The notes beneath the pieces were generated by a model. That model made no database searches and was not told the origin of the DNA. It saw nothing but the letters and a program-made list of their open reading frames with translations. Positions 1-7,003 of a stretch of DNA of 12,651 nucleotides are shown here, piece by piece (within the stretch, counting starts at the first letter, position 1; each line of letters starts with the position of its first letter). Position numbers and translations under genes: made by a program. Origin of the DNA: JBDKGD01 sp964513095 (GTDB taxonomy: Bacteria > Patescibacteriota > Minisyncoccia > UBA6257 > 2-01-FULL-56-20); assembly GCA_964513095.1 (NCBI GenBank), contig CAZELH010000024.1:1-12651 (forward strand). Direction: 5' to 3'.

Positions 1-76
1 AGCTCATCCAACCGTTAAAACAGAAAGTGATGGTGAAGGACACTCTCGACACATTACTATTAAACCTGTTTCTTGA
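1..76 (+). CDS. 3' end of an unidentified plus-strand gene (partial)
   Basis: Reading from base 2 gives 24 codons and a TGA stop at 74-76. The visible peptide ends GEGHSRHITIKPVS. It is followed within 15 bases by a strong hairpin terminator, as expected for a real gene end. It converges on the minus-strand cluster that fills the rest of the window, so it is a separate transcription unit. The fragment is too short to assign a family, and nothing in it points to a type IV secretion function. The TGA stop argues for the standard bacterial code. The call rests on the open frame touching the window edge plus the terminator. Confidence 0.6.
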   Translation, partial: AHPTVKTESDGEGHSRHITIKPVS

Positions 77-90
77 GTGCTTGTGTTATT

Positions 91-126
91 AAAAAATATC
101 CCTCTGTAAATAGAGGGATATTTTTT
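91..126. terminator. Bidirectional intrinsic terminator between convergent genes
   Basis: Perfect inverted repeat: 15-base arms at 91-105 (AAAAAATATCCCTCT) and 112-126 with a 6-base loop (GTAAAT). The GC-richer core CCCTCT/AGAGGG is flanked by A6 on one side and T6 on the other, so both strands give a stem followed by a U-run. It lies 15 bases after the stop of the plus-strand gene. Its last two bases overlap the TAA stop (125-127) of the minus-strand gene, so one element serves both units. Confidence 0.88.
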
Positions 127-1366
127 ATTCTCCATCATAACTACTTTGAGGTCCTCGATATACTTTTTGATCGTAACGATTTATAAAGAATAGTCTATCC
201 TCTTTTGTTTTTATCTGAATCGCGTCAAATAAGATGTCGCTGTTTGATAGTATCGGTATTATTTCTCCCGAGGTTGGATCTATCTCGACAATATCGTCTA
301 TCGTCATGAGTGTTGATTTGTAATATGCATCCGGAAGGATATTTTTTTTCAATACGTCTTGGTTGCGTGGAGTTGCGCAGAGAATAATTTCCTTTGAAAT
401 CGTTGATGTCGCTGAATCCCCTTGTTCTTGCTTTAGCTCAAACGAACATTTGATTGGAAGTGTTGTAAATGAGAGTTGTTTTACCGCATCTGTTCTATTG
501 TTTACCAATGACAATATTCCTTGTTTGCGCGTAATTCTGTTTACTGAAAATGATAGATATTTATCGAATGTGCTGTTGGCATTTACCTCCAGCCCTTGTC
601 CGTTGCGTTGTACGGTGAAGAGATTTTTTGTTTGTAGGTCATATGCCCATATGCTTGTTTGTGTGTATCCACTTGGTTTTTCTGCAAGAATAAGTAATTG
701 GGGAGTTTGCCATGTCAGTGTGATATCTTCCAACCATATTTTTGTTGCTATCTGAGGTTTTTCTTTTGGTTTATCGGTATCGCGCGTTAAGATAAATAAC
801 TGCCCGTTATCATTTTTTATATACGCTAATTTATGGGAATTGGGTGCCCATGCAACGTTTTTGATGCCACTTTCCGCGATTGCTTCCCACACCTTTTTTT
901 CCATATCAAAAATACTTATTTGTGGATTTTCTTGATCGCCAAATACTACTAGTGCCTTTTTCCCATCAAATGAAAACGAACTATAGATTATATTTTGTAT
1001 CTGTGTTGCGCTTAAAAATGCTTTTTGGTTGTTCTCTTTTTTTATAATTTTTCCGTCAGTTGTTATTACCGCAACACTTGTTTTACTGTATGGAAAATAG
1101 GTTCTTGTTGGTTCATCCAAAAAGACTCCTAGCACGCTTCCGTCGTCTTCGGTTTGTTGTGTTTCTTGTGTTTGATTTGCTTTTTGTTCTTGTCCGAATG
1201 GTGCTGTTTCTTGAGAGCCATTTGTCCCTCCTGTTGCTGTTTGATCGCCTTCGAATACGGAAGGGATTGGTGTGTTTTTAGCGATCCGATAGTACAAAAA
1301 TAATCCTACTCCAATAACGAGTCCGATAGCACCGATGATAATGATGAGGTTTGTAAAGCGTTTCAT
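125..1366 (-). CDS. Membrane-anchored beta-propeller-like protein
   Basis: 413 residues. A short basic N-terminus (MKRF) precedes one hydrophobic segment at about residues 7-26, with no obvious cleavage site, so it is probably an uncleaved anchor. A Gly/Gln/Thr-rich linker (about 38-76) follows, then a beta-rich domain to the end. That domain contains short units of TolB/WD40-propeller type, such as FSFDGKKALVVF (131-142) followed by a strand with ISIFD (150-154), and VAWAPNSHKLAYI (171-183). This suggests a propeller facing the outside. Two cysteines (307, 330) could form a disulfide. The gene starts 11 bases after the preceding secreted-protein gene and is the last of the cluster, ending in the shared terminator. 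The ATG has no Shine-Dalgarno; a TAATAT lies 8 bases upstream. The exact role is unknown. A surface adaptor or assembly factor for the secretion apparatus is inference from position. Confidence 0.85.
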   Translation of the reverse strand: MKRFTNLIIIIGAIGLVIGVGLFLYYRIAKNTPIPSVFEGDQTATGGTNGSQETAPFGQEQKANQTQETQQTEDDGSVLGVFLDEPTRTYFPYSKTSVAVITTDGKIIKKENNQKAFLSATQIQNIIYSSFSFDGKKALVVFGDQENPQISIFDMEKKVWEAIAESGIKNVAWAPNSHKLAYIKNDNGQLFILTRDTDKPKEKPQIATKIWLEDITLTWQTPQLLILAEKPSGYTQTSIWAYDLQTKNLFTVQRNGQGLEVNANSTFDKYLSFSVNRITRKQGILSLVNNRTDAVKQLSFTTLPIKCSFELKQEQGDSATSTISKEIILCATPRNQDVLKKNILPDAYYKSTLMTIDDIVEIDPTSGEIIPILSNSDILFDAIQIKTKEDRLFFINRYDQKVYRGPQSSYDGE

Positions 1367-1377
1367 GGGCGAAAATA

Positions 1378-2112
1378 TTATTGGAGAGTGAGTGTTGTTT
1401 TCGATAACGCTTTATTAAAGAGAGTTGTGTTTCGTGGATCTTGTGCTCTTGCTGTTACCTCCAGTTGAACGGGATACTGTGCTGTTGCTCCCATGTTTAT
1501 AAATAAATCTTGGGGGTTTTCATTTGCTTGGGCGGTTTGATCATTTATTGTCCAGTTATATATTAAATCCGTACTGTTTTTAACATTAAAGAAATAGGGT
1601 GTAGCGTGTAATTGTATTTGTCGCGCATTAGTCTGTCTATCTGGAAAGGGTGCTTCAACAACTACTTCTGGTGGAATAGTAGGAATTTCTGCTGTTTTTA
1701 GAATATCTTGATTTTTGTAATTTTGGATTTCCGCGCGAACAAACACTTTTTCTCCAGGAAATTTTTGCGTACTGAGGGTAATCGTATGCATATTGAGACC
1801 CGATTTAAACAATTCGTCGTTGATATACCATAACACAATACTATTCTGCAGATCGGCTAGTGTGCCATTATCGAGTACTGCCATTGATACAACTACGGGT
1901 GTTTGGCCAGTGGGAATAACCTTTCCCTTATAATTCGCGGGAGCGTAATTTGTCGCTTTCCACGTTACAATAATTTCCGGATTAGTATCGGTAGTGAATA
2001 AAGGAGGAAGTGGCGGTTTTTTTACTGTTGCTGCGCTCCCCCATAATGGCGCGATTATTAGTCCTCCTATAAGGGTGGCCAGTAACTGTTTTTTTATCTT
2101 CATGCCATGCAT
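1378..2112 (-). CDS. Secreted protein with two Ig/PKD-like modules
   Basis: 244 residues from the first ATG. A second ATG at 2103 (M4) gives a more typical signal peptide: MKIKKQ, then a hydrophobic run ending GSAA, with likely cleavage near residue 28. Two similar modules follow. The first (about 45-132) contains WYINDELF and PGEKVFVRAEIQNY. The second (about 150-243) contains WTINDQ and YPVQLEVTARAQ. The repeated W-x-I-N-D core followed by a terminal beta strand of the form V-x-V-x-A suggests two tandem immunoglobulin-like or PKD-like folds. After cleavage the protein begins with a proline-rich stretch (KKPPLPPL). It lies 31 bases after the 667-residue membrane protein gene and 11 bases before the propeller gene, so the two exported proteins are adjacent. 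Function is not recognised; an extracellular structural part is plausible. Start choice: the -10-like box at 2120-2125 favours 2112 if the message is leaderless, while signal-peptide form favours 2103. Confidence 0.85.
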   Translation of the reverse strand: MHGMKIKKQLLATLIGGLIIAPLWGSAATVKKPPLPPLFTTDTNPEIIVTWKATNYAPANYKGKVIPTGQTPVVVSMAVLDNGTLADLQNSIVLWYINDELFKSGLNMHTITLSTQKFPGEKVFVRAEIQNYKNQDILKTAEIPTIPPEVVVEAPFPDRQTNARQIQLHATPYFFNVKNSTDLIYNWTINDQTAQANENPQDLFINMGATAQYPVQLEVTARAQDPRNTTLFNKALSKTTLTLQ

Positions 2113-2119
2113 CTTTCTT

Positions 2120-2125
2120 ATTATA
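2120..2125 (-). promoter_or_regulatory. TATAAT box 7 bases upstream of the secreted-protein gene
   Basis: On the minus strand the sequence reads GGGTATAATAAGAAAGATG. It is a perfect -10 hexamer, and its distance to the ATG at 2112 would place transcription start at or next to the start codon. No convincing -35 hexamer is seen at 16-18 bases. AAGAAAG is at best a weak ribosome-binding site for the alternative start at 2103. Confidence 0.45.
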
Positions 2126-2143
2126 CCCTATTACTATTTCTTT

Positions 2144-4147
2144 TTACGCTGCTTTTTTATCAGAGCCTTCTTCTTTTTTTCGTAGATCTACCACGTTGTT
2201 TGATTTTTTTTCAAAACCGGGGTCTTGATTTTCTATATCTTCGGCAAATTTTTTCTCCGCTGCGGCAATTCGTTGGGCGCGTGTTTCCCTCTCTTTTTGT
2301 AATTCCGCTTCTTTTTTCGCTCGTATTTTATCTTCGATGCGTGTTACTTCTGATTGTTTTTCTGAGGTGTTTTTATGGGGTAGCGTTTGTATTGCGGGAT
2401 GCTGGCCTTCTAGAGCAGTTTTTTCTTGTTCTTTCGCTATTCGCTTATTTTCTTTAAATCGTTCTTCTAATTCCGTTACTCGGTTTGGTTTTGTTGGTTT
2501 TTGTATTATTTCTTGATCGCGTTCCTCCTCTTTTTGCTCAGATGCTGTTATTCTTACTGTTTTTTGCTCCACATCCTCTTTTTTCCCAAGATTGTTTTCG
2601 CCTAAACCAAGTTCGTTTTCTAGATTCGCAACATATTCTGGTACTTCCGGTTCATTTTGTGGCTGATTTTGATTTTCTGTGCGTACGGTCACTGATTGCT
2701 GAGGAGCACCCCCACGATTATTTGCTGTAGGAGTTTGTTGCTCTGGTCGATATTCATCTCTGCTAATAATGTCTTCGTATATGGGAATATCTGCGCTTAC
2801 TACCTGCGTTTGGCGTTCTTTTTTCTCTTTTGGTGCTGATGGAGCAGGGATTGATACTTCTGTGTTATTAAAGGTAGTTGATTTTTCTTCGGGGAGGGGC
2901 GTTTTTTCTGTTTTTACTTCTTTGGATATGTTTTGTGGTTTTTGCGATCGCTGTGTTATTTCTTGTAATTTTGCTATTTGGCCACTTATTTCACCAAAAT
3001 CTAGTGTTTCTGGTTGATTTGCTGGCACTGACGCAATAGGTGCGGTTTTTTCTGGTTGTTGCGCGATTGGTGATGTTGTTGGTGATAGCACCGCTTGTTC
3101 TTCTCGATTTACTTCCACTGCTGGGCGCGCTTTTATTAATGGTTCGATTTCTTTCCCCTCTTCTTTTTCGGGTTGTTTTATTGATTGTAGTGGAACAAAT
3201 TCTTCTTCTAGTGGTGTGTTTTTTGGGTGGAATTCGGCGGTTCTTTCGGTTATTCTTCTACCCGCTACCGCAATGCCAGATACCGATTTTTTTGCTGTTT
3301 CTTGAGGTATTTCAGCGTTTTCTATCACTGTTTTTTCGTTTACTAGTTCTTTTCTTGATTCGTTCTGTATGGTTTTTTCATATTCTTCTTGTGGTCGTGG
3401 TGAAAAATATGTTTCTCCGGTTGGGACAGCCAACTCTTCTTCTTTTGTTGTTAAATCACTTTCTTTTTGTATTTCTTTGGTTTGCAAAGATGGTTCAGTG
3501 CGTATTTGCTCTTCTCCACGTGTTTTTTGCGGTTGAATTTGGAATATCTGTGTTTCTACTTCTTGTTCGACAGGATTTAAAATTTCCTCGGTTGTTTCTG
3601 TGAGATTTGGTGTTTCGCTTTGTGTTGATTCCTCTTGTATTTCTTGTTGTCTTTTTTCATCATTGATTCGTCCAGCGGTTGCAATATTTCCTTGAAATTC
3701 TTGTGTTTGCGTTGCTTGTCTTTTGAGTAATCCCGTCGAAAGGGTTCTGGCTACTGGTTGAATCGGTTTTTTTGCTCTATCGAGTACTGCTTGGGCTCTG
3801 TCTTTAAACCCTTTAATTTTTACGTAAAATTTTATAAAAGAAGCAAACGGAACGACAAGGGTGAGGACGTTTACAATGCCATCCCACATGGTGAATTGAC
3901 CGAGGAGTGCGATGCGTACGGTATAGGCGACGTCTATGGTGGTGGGTACTATATCAAACAGAAATGTCGCAGGAAGACCAATCACGGTTATTCCAAAAAT
4001 ATCGGCAATAGCAGTGAGGATGCTTGATGAGCCTAAAAAGACAAACCAGAGATTCGCTTCGAAATTACTCATAAACTCCCGCTCTTCCTCCGTTATTTCT
4101 CGCGGTTTTTGTCGCGGTGGTTTTTGGGTCGGTGTTTTGGTCGCCAT
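2144..4147 (-). CDS. Membrane protein with a long disordered tail and C-terminal coiled coil
   Basis: 667 residues. The N-terminal 30 residues are Lys/Pro/Glu-rich. Then comes a membrane domain with about three hydrophobic segments (near 33-52, 53-67 and 77-103), followed by a basic stretch (106-128: KFYVKIKGFKDRAQ). Residues from about 140 to 550 are low-complexity, rich in E, Q, T, P and K, and almost certainly disordered. The last ~110 residues are highly charged and probably helical or coiled coil (ELEERFKENKR, ARAQRIAAAEKKF-like runs), ending near VVDLRKKEE. The basic stretch after the last segment suggests the tail is cytoplasmic. It sits between the VirB4 ATPase gene and the exported-protein pair, with its own candidate promoter 36 bases upstream. 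No known family is recognised. A tether or scaffold linked to the ATPase is inference. The many E/Q/T codons make this a repetitive-looking stretch that could mislead gene finders on the opposite strand. Confidence 0.85.
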   Translation of the reverse strand: MATKTPTQKPPRQKPREITEEEREFMSNFEANLWFVFLGSSSILTAIADIFGITVIGLPATFLFDIVPTTIDVAYTVRIALLGQFTMWDGIVNVLTLVVPFASFIKFYVKIKGFKDRAQAVLDRAKKPIQPVARTLSTGLLKRQATQTQEFQGNIATAGRINDEKRQQEIQEESTQSETPNLTETTEEILNPVEQEVETQIFQIQPQKTRGEEQIRTEPSLQTKEIQKESDLTTKEEELAVPTGETYFSPRPQEEYEKTIQNESRKELVNEKTVIENAEIPQETAKKSVSGIAVAGRRITERTAEFHPKNTPLEEEFVPLQSIKQPEKEEGKEIEPLIKARPAVEVNREEQAVLSPTTSPIAQQPEKTAPIASVPANQPETLDFGEISGQIAKLQEITQRSQKPQNISKEVKTEKTPLPEEKSTTFNNTEVSIPAPSAPKEKKERQTQVVSADIPIYEDIISRDEYRPEQQTPTANNRGGAPQQSVTVRTENQNQPQNEPEVPEYVANLENELGLGENNLGKKEDVEQKTVRITASEQKEEERDQEIIQKPTKPNRVTELEERFKENKRIAKEQEKTALEGQHPAIQTLPHKNTSEKQSEVTRIEDKIRAKKEAELQKERETRAQRIAAAEKKFAEDIENQDPGFEKKSNNVVDLRKKEEGSDKKAA

Positions 4148-4183
4148 GGATACAAAGAAAGACAGTTACTACTTTGTGTCTTT

Positions 4184-4212
4184 ATTATCGCATATAGCAA
4201 TACCTAGCTCAA
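4184..4212 (-). promoter_or_regulatory. Candidate sigma70-type promoter for the 667-residue protein gene
   Basis: On the minus strand, TTGAGC (4212-4207) is followed by a 17-base spacer and GATAAT (4189-4184), a 4/6 and 5/6 match with ideal spacing. The ATG at 4147 is 36 bases further on. This gap of 114 bases is the only wide intergenic space between core genes outside the repeats. The -35 hexamer lies in one arm of the hairpin at 4202-4230. Confidence 0.45.
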
Positions 4213-4230
4213 AAATTATTTGAACTAGGT
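4202..4230 (-). other. 12-bp stem-loop in the gap after virB4
   Basis: Arms at 4202-4213 (ACCTAGCTCAAA) and 4219-4230 (TTTGAACTAGGT) enclose a 5-base loop. The single non-complementary position is C opposite A if transcribed from the plus strand. It becomes a G-U pair in the minus-strand transcript, which is the direction of the genes. It starts 31 bases after the virB4 stop. In the minus direction it is not followed by a U-run, so it is a poor intrinsic terminator. A pause, processing or 3'-end-stabilising hairpin is more likely. Confidence 0.5.
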
Positions 4231-4261
4231 GTTTTATTGATCCTTATTTTGTTGCGATTTT

Positions 4262-5986
4262 TTATAGCAACCCTTTTTCTTCGAGTAACTGTTTTGGATC
4301 GGTGGTAATAACCTTATCTTCAAAGAATGATGGAATAATTTGAATGGCTACGTGTTTTTGACCAGCAAAGAAGAGGCCGGTCCCTACCTCGGCAGATAGG
4401 AGTAAATCTTTTTCTGCATCAGTGAGGTTAAAGGCTTTTCCTACAATATCGATGGTGGCAGGAGCCTGTTTTAAGAGGAGCTGTGTTGAGGAGTTGGTGA
4501 TAATAGGACGGCCATAGGGAGAGCGTAAGAAATCTTCTACGTCTTGGGTGATTGTTGAAACGCCGAGGTAGTATTTGCGAGCGCGTTTTACTAATCCAAA
4601 CAAGAATGTAGCGCTGTCTTCGTTTTTCATCATAATCCACGCTTCGTCGATAATAAGAATGCGTTGTTTTAACTTCGCGCGAATCAGGTTCCAGATAAAG
4701 TTTAAAATAACATACATTGCGATCGGACGAAGCTCTTCCTCTAAATCGCGAATTGAAAAGACGATTAAGCGATTTTTTATATCAATGTTTGTTGGTTGGT
4801 TTACAAAACCCGCAAAACTTCCTTTGGTGAATTTATAGAGACGTTCAGCTAAATTTCGCCCTCCTTCGAGGTTACGAAGTACTGTTTCTAAATCTTCTAA
4901 TAGTGGTGCCTGTGCCTTGCTAAAATCAGCACCGGGGACAATTTCCCGAGACGCAAAGGTTTCAGTGATAGCGCGATCGAGAAGCGCGTCTTCTTCGGTG
5001 TTTACTTTTCCTACCATTAATTTTACCAATCCTGACAGGTTGACGATATGAGATCGCAGTACATCCGACGGCGACTCCCCTTCTGGAATGATTGGAATAT
5101 CAAACGGGTTGATATGAGCGTCTCCAGTGAGCGAAATATTGAAAAAGCTTCCCCCAAACGCCTCGGAGAGTTTTTGGTATTCATTTTCTGGATCAATAAC
5201 GATAACATCAGTACCGATCATTAATGAGCGAATAATTTGCAACTTCATTGCATAACTTTTTCCGGCACCTGATTTTGCAAATACTACTTGGTTGGCGTTT
5301 TCTAGTGAAAATCTATCAAAGATAACAAGGCTATTATTATGCCTGTTAATGCCGTACATGATACCGGAATCTGAGGTGAGATCTTCGGATACGAAGGGGA
5401 AAAATGATGAGAGTGGCCCTGTGTTCATTGGGGTACCAATACCGATTGAGTCTTCCGCAAACGGTAAAATGGACATATATCCCTGTAGTTGCTGGAATAG
5501 TGCCGGTTTTATAAAAATTAGCTTTGACTCCATTATTGAGGTTATTTTCGTCTCTAATTTCGCGAGGTGGCTTTCGTTATCGGCGTAAACGATGATATAG
5601 ACAGCCGTGCTAAACATCTTTTCTTGTGCTTGCTGTAAGGTGTCTCGGAGCGCTTCTATGTCTTCTAGGGCTGTTTCAAGAAGTGGATCGCGAACCAACC
5701 CTTTTTCTTGACGGTCATTTATTTGTGATTCAACCTGCGCTACTTTTTTGCGTAAGTTTTTCATTGCTACCGCCGTATCTATTGGGTTTATGAATATTGA
5801 AATATCCATCAATTCAGGCAAGTTGATGAGTGGCTCAAACCAGCCATTGGTAAGAAATCGTGGATAGGTGAAAAAAAAGAATACTTTGGCGATTTTATTG
5901 CCAATTTTTATTGAATTTGAACCCACTTCCATGCCGGCGGGAGCAATTACTTTTTTTATTTCTTTAAATTCTTGTTCGGTTGGCAT
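4262..5986 (-). CDS. virB4: VirB4/TraC-family type IV secretion ATPase, C-terminal part with the motor domain
   Basis: 574 residues. It is the energy-providing ATPase of type IV secretion systems, acting at the cytoplasmic face of the inner membrane. Residues 1-200 continue the VirB4 N-terminal region (IAPAGMEVGSNSIKIG near 14-29; EDIEALRDTLQ helix near 107-118). The RecA-like motor domain follows, with Walker A AKSGAGKS at 237-244, VIDPENEY at 263-270, Walker B ILIIDEAW at 443-450, the STITQD motif at 477-482, and NSSTQLLLKQ at 498-507. All expected catalytic motifs are present, so it should be active. The gene starts 5 bases after the stop of the separate N-terminal-domain gene. Together they total 806 residues, close to a whole VirB4. 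Such a split is the usual arrangement in Patescibacteria as far as I recall. No Shine-Dalgarno precedes the ATG (TTAATTAACCACTATG), so translation may be coupled to the upstream gene. Confidence 0.95.
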   Translation of the reverse strand: MPTEQEFKEIKKVIAPAGMEVGSNSIKIGNKIAKVFFFFTYPRFLTNGWFEPLINLPELMDISIFINPIDTAVAMKNLRKKVAQVESQINDRQEKGLVRDPLLETALEDIEALRDTLQQAQEKMFSTAVYIIVYADNESHLAKLETKITSIMESKLIFIKPALFQQLQGYMSILPFAEDSIGIGTPMNTGPLSSFFPFVSEDLTSDSGIMYGINRHNNSLVIFDRFSLENANQVVFAKSGAGKSYAMKLQIIRSLMIGTDVIVIDPENEYQKLSEAFGGSFFNISLTGDAHINPFDIPIIPEGESPSDVLRSHIVNLSGLVKLMVGKVNTEEDALLDRAITETFASREIVPGADFSKAQAPLLEDLETVLRNLEGGRNLAERLYKFTKGSFAGFVNQPTNIDIKNRLIVFSIRDLEEELRPIAMYVILNFIWNLIRAKLKQRILIIDEAWIMMKNEDSATFLFGLVKRARKYYLGVSTITQDVEDFLRSPYGRPIITNSSTQLLLKQAPATIDIVGKAFNLTDAEKDLLLSAEVGTGLFFAGQKHVAIQIIPSFFEDKVITTDPKQLLEEKGLL

Positions 5987-5991
5987 AGTGG

Positions 5992-6690
5992 TTAATTAAT
6001 AACGGGGCCAGTTTGTTTTACTTCATCTTTCCCTTTTTCGTTTGGGAGAGTGATATTTTCTTTCTCAATTGTTTCTGGGTTATAAAAGTTGTAGAGCAAC
6101 TCAATGATTTGTTGTTCGTTTAAAATGCTTGTTTCGAGACCGACAGTGTGAAGGCCATCTGCTACTTGATTCACTCGTTGGCGAAGTTGATTTGTCGCTT
6201 CTTTAAAGAGGGCGTCATCGTCTTTGTCTGCTTCTTGGGTTGTTTGTTTTTTTCCAAAAAATGGGATAAATGAGGTTATTTTCCCTTTTGAAGGAAGGAG
6301 GTTGATAGGTACAAAGGGAATTACTACTACGAACATTTTGCGCATAACGGCATATTCTTGTACAAATGCGCGAATAAATTCTTGGTATTCGCTGATTTGA
6401 TTTTGCAAGATCCCTGATGCTTCTTGGTTTTTCCGCTCTTCCAAGCTGTTTAAATATTTATCTATATTTATTTTTCTTGAGTGAATAAGGATTTGAATAG
6501 TGAAATCAATACTATTTAAAAAATTTTGATATCCACTAATGATAGCTTCTTGTTCGGACGCGCTTTTTAATGCTAGGTTTAATCCTCCAACAAGAACCAT
6601 TTGGCATAGTACGCCATTTTCAAGAATGACGGTGTCGTTTTTTATTTCTTTTACTCGAACCAAATCTTGTGAGTTTGCTCCAATAGCCAT
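5992..6690 (-). CDS. TraC/VirB4 N-terminal-domain protein
   Basis: 232 residues with no membrane segment. The first ~75 residues match the start of VirB4/TraC proteins of Patescibacteria: a short beta-rich opening (VRVKEIKNDTVILENGVL), then LALKSASEQEAIISGYQNFL, then IQILIHSRKINID. A helical stretch (about 81-118), a hydrophobic strand FVVVIPFVP (120-128) and a charged linker (146-160) follow. ELLYNFYNPE (197-206) resembles the motif that precedes the motor half in intact VirB4. It has no Walker motifs, so it presumably contacts the membrane channel or PrgI while the next gene supplies ATP hydrolysis. Both halves carry their own start and stop with a 5-base gap, so this is a gene split and not an obvious frameshift. 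The ATG sits 7 bases after a TATACT box. Confidence 0.9.
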   Translation of the reverse strand: MAIGANSQDLVRVKEIKNDTVILENGVLCQMVLVGGLNLALKSASEQEAIISGYQNFLNSIDFTIQILIHSRKINIDKYLNSLEERKNQEASGILQNQISEYQEFIRAFVQEYAVMRKMFVVVIPFVPINLLPSKGKITSFIPFFGKKQTTQEADKDDDALFKEATNQLRQRVNQVADGLHTVGLETSILNEQQIIELLYNFYNPETIEKENITLPNEKGKDEVKQTGPVIN

Positions 6691-6697
6691 ATTAAAT

Positions 6698-6703
6698 AGT
6701 ATA
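6698..6703 (-). promoter_or_regulatory. TATACT box 7 bases upstream of the VirB4 N-domain gene
   Basis: The minus strand reads CCTGTATACTATTTAATATG. The hexamer matches 5 of 6 of the -10 consensus, and its spacing would start transcription at the ATG. No good -35 is seen at 16-18 bases. No Shine-Dalgarno is present. The repeat copy starting at 6721 lies just upstream. Confidence 0.4.
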
Positions 6704-6720
6704 CAGGATTTAGTCGTAGA

Positions 6721-6998
6721 AGGGCGAAATATGTTAACGGGTTAGTGGATTGAGGATTGCGGATTAGGAATAATGAATAATATAAAGGCGTATGGCAAAA
6801 GACTGTTGAGACCCATAGTTTTGTCATCCCGAGCAGGGCGAGGCCTGCCTGCCGGTAGGCAGGGATCCCTATATCCTAGAGATACATGCTTCGTATCAGT
6901 CTAATTTTCATAGAAAGACCACGCTTTTAATTATTTTTTGTGTATTTTTTCAAACTGAGATCCTTCGCCCTGCTCGGGATGACGGGCAGGGCCGGATT
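6721..6998. repeat. Intergenic composite repeat, copy 1 (between prgI and the VirB4 N-domain gene)
   Basis: This occupies almost all of the 313-base gap with no gene (6691-7003). Blocks shared in the same order and orientation with copy 2 (7531-7924) are: GCGAAAT (6724-6730); GTTAGTGGATTGAGGATTG (6741-6759); GAATAATGAATAAT near 6767-6780; the CCTGCCT...AGGCAGG palindrome (6844-6863) followed by CCCTATAT; AGTCTAATTTTCATA (6898-6912) followed by AGACCAC; and a 23-base identical block at 6976-6998. It stops 5 bases after the prgI stop codon. I see no open frame with coding character. Confidence 0.85.
6823..6983. repeat. 161-bp MITE-like unit with 19-bp perfect terminal inverted repeats
   Basis: GTCATCCCGAGCAGGGCGA at 6823-6841 is exactly inverted at 6965-6983. 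Continuing inward, the right arm reads (inverted) GGGCGAAGGATC. The left arm reads GGGCGAGG, then a 20-base palindromic insert (6844-6863, 7-bp stem CCTGCCT/AGGCAGG), then GATCCC. The unit therefore seems to be an inverted-repeat element whose left arm was interrupted by a smaller palindrome. No transposase is encoded, so any movement would have to be driven in trans. Confidence 0.65.
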
Positions 6999-7003
6999 CG
7001 AGT

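Noticed and set aside
3040..3603. 187-codon plus-strand open frame rich in Leu/Val/Phe, looking like a membrane protein
   Set aside because: It is the antisense of the E/Q/T-rich tail of the 667-residue protein; the complement of such codons reads as hydrophobic residues. The same holds for the other hydrophobic plus-strand frames opposite the disordered tails.
5987..5991. Frameshift or sequencing error breaking a single virB4
   Set aside because: Both parts have proper start and stop codons and a short gap. From memory the same split occurs in related genomes, so it is treated as real.
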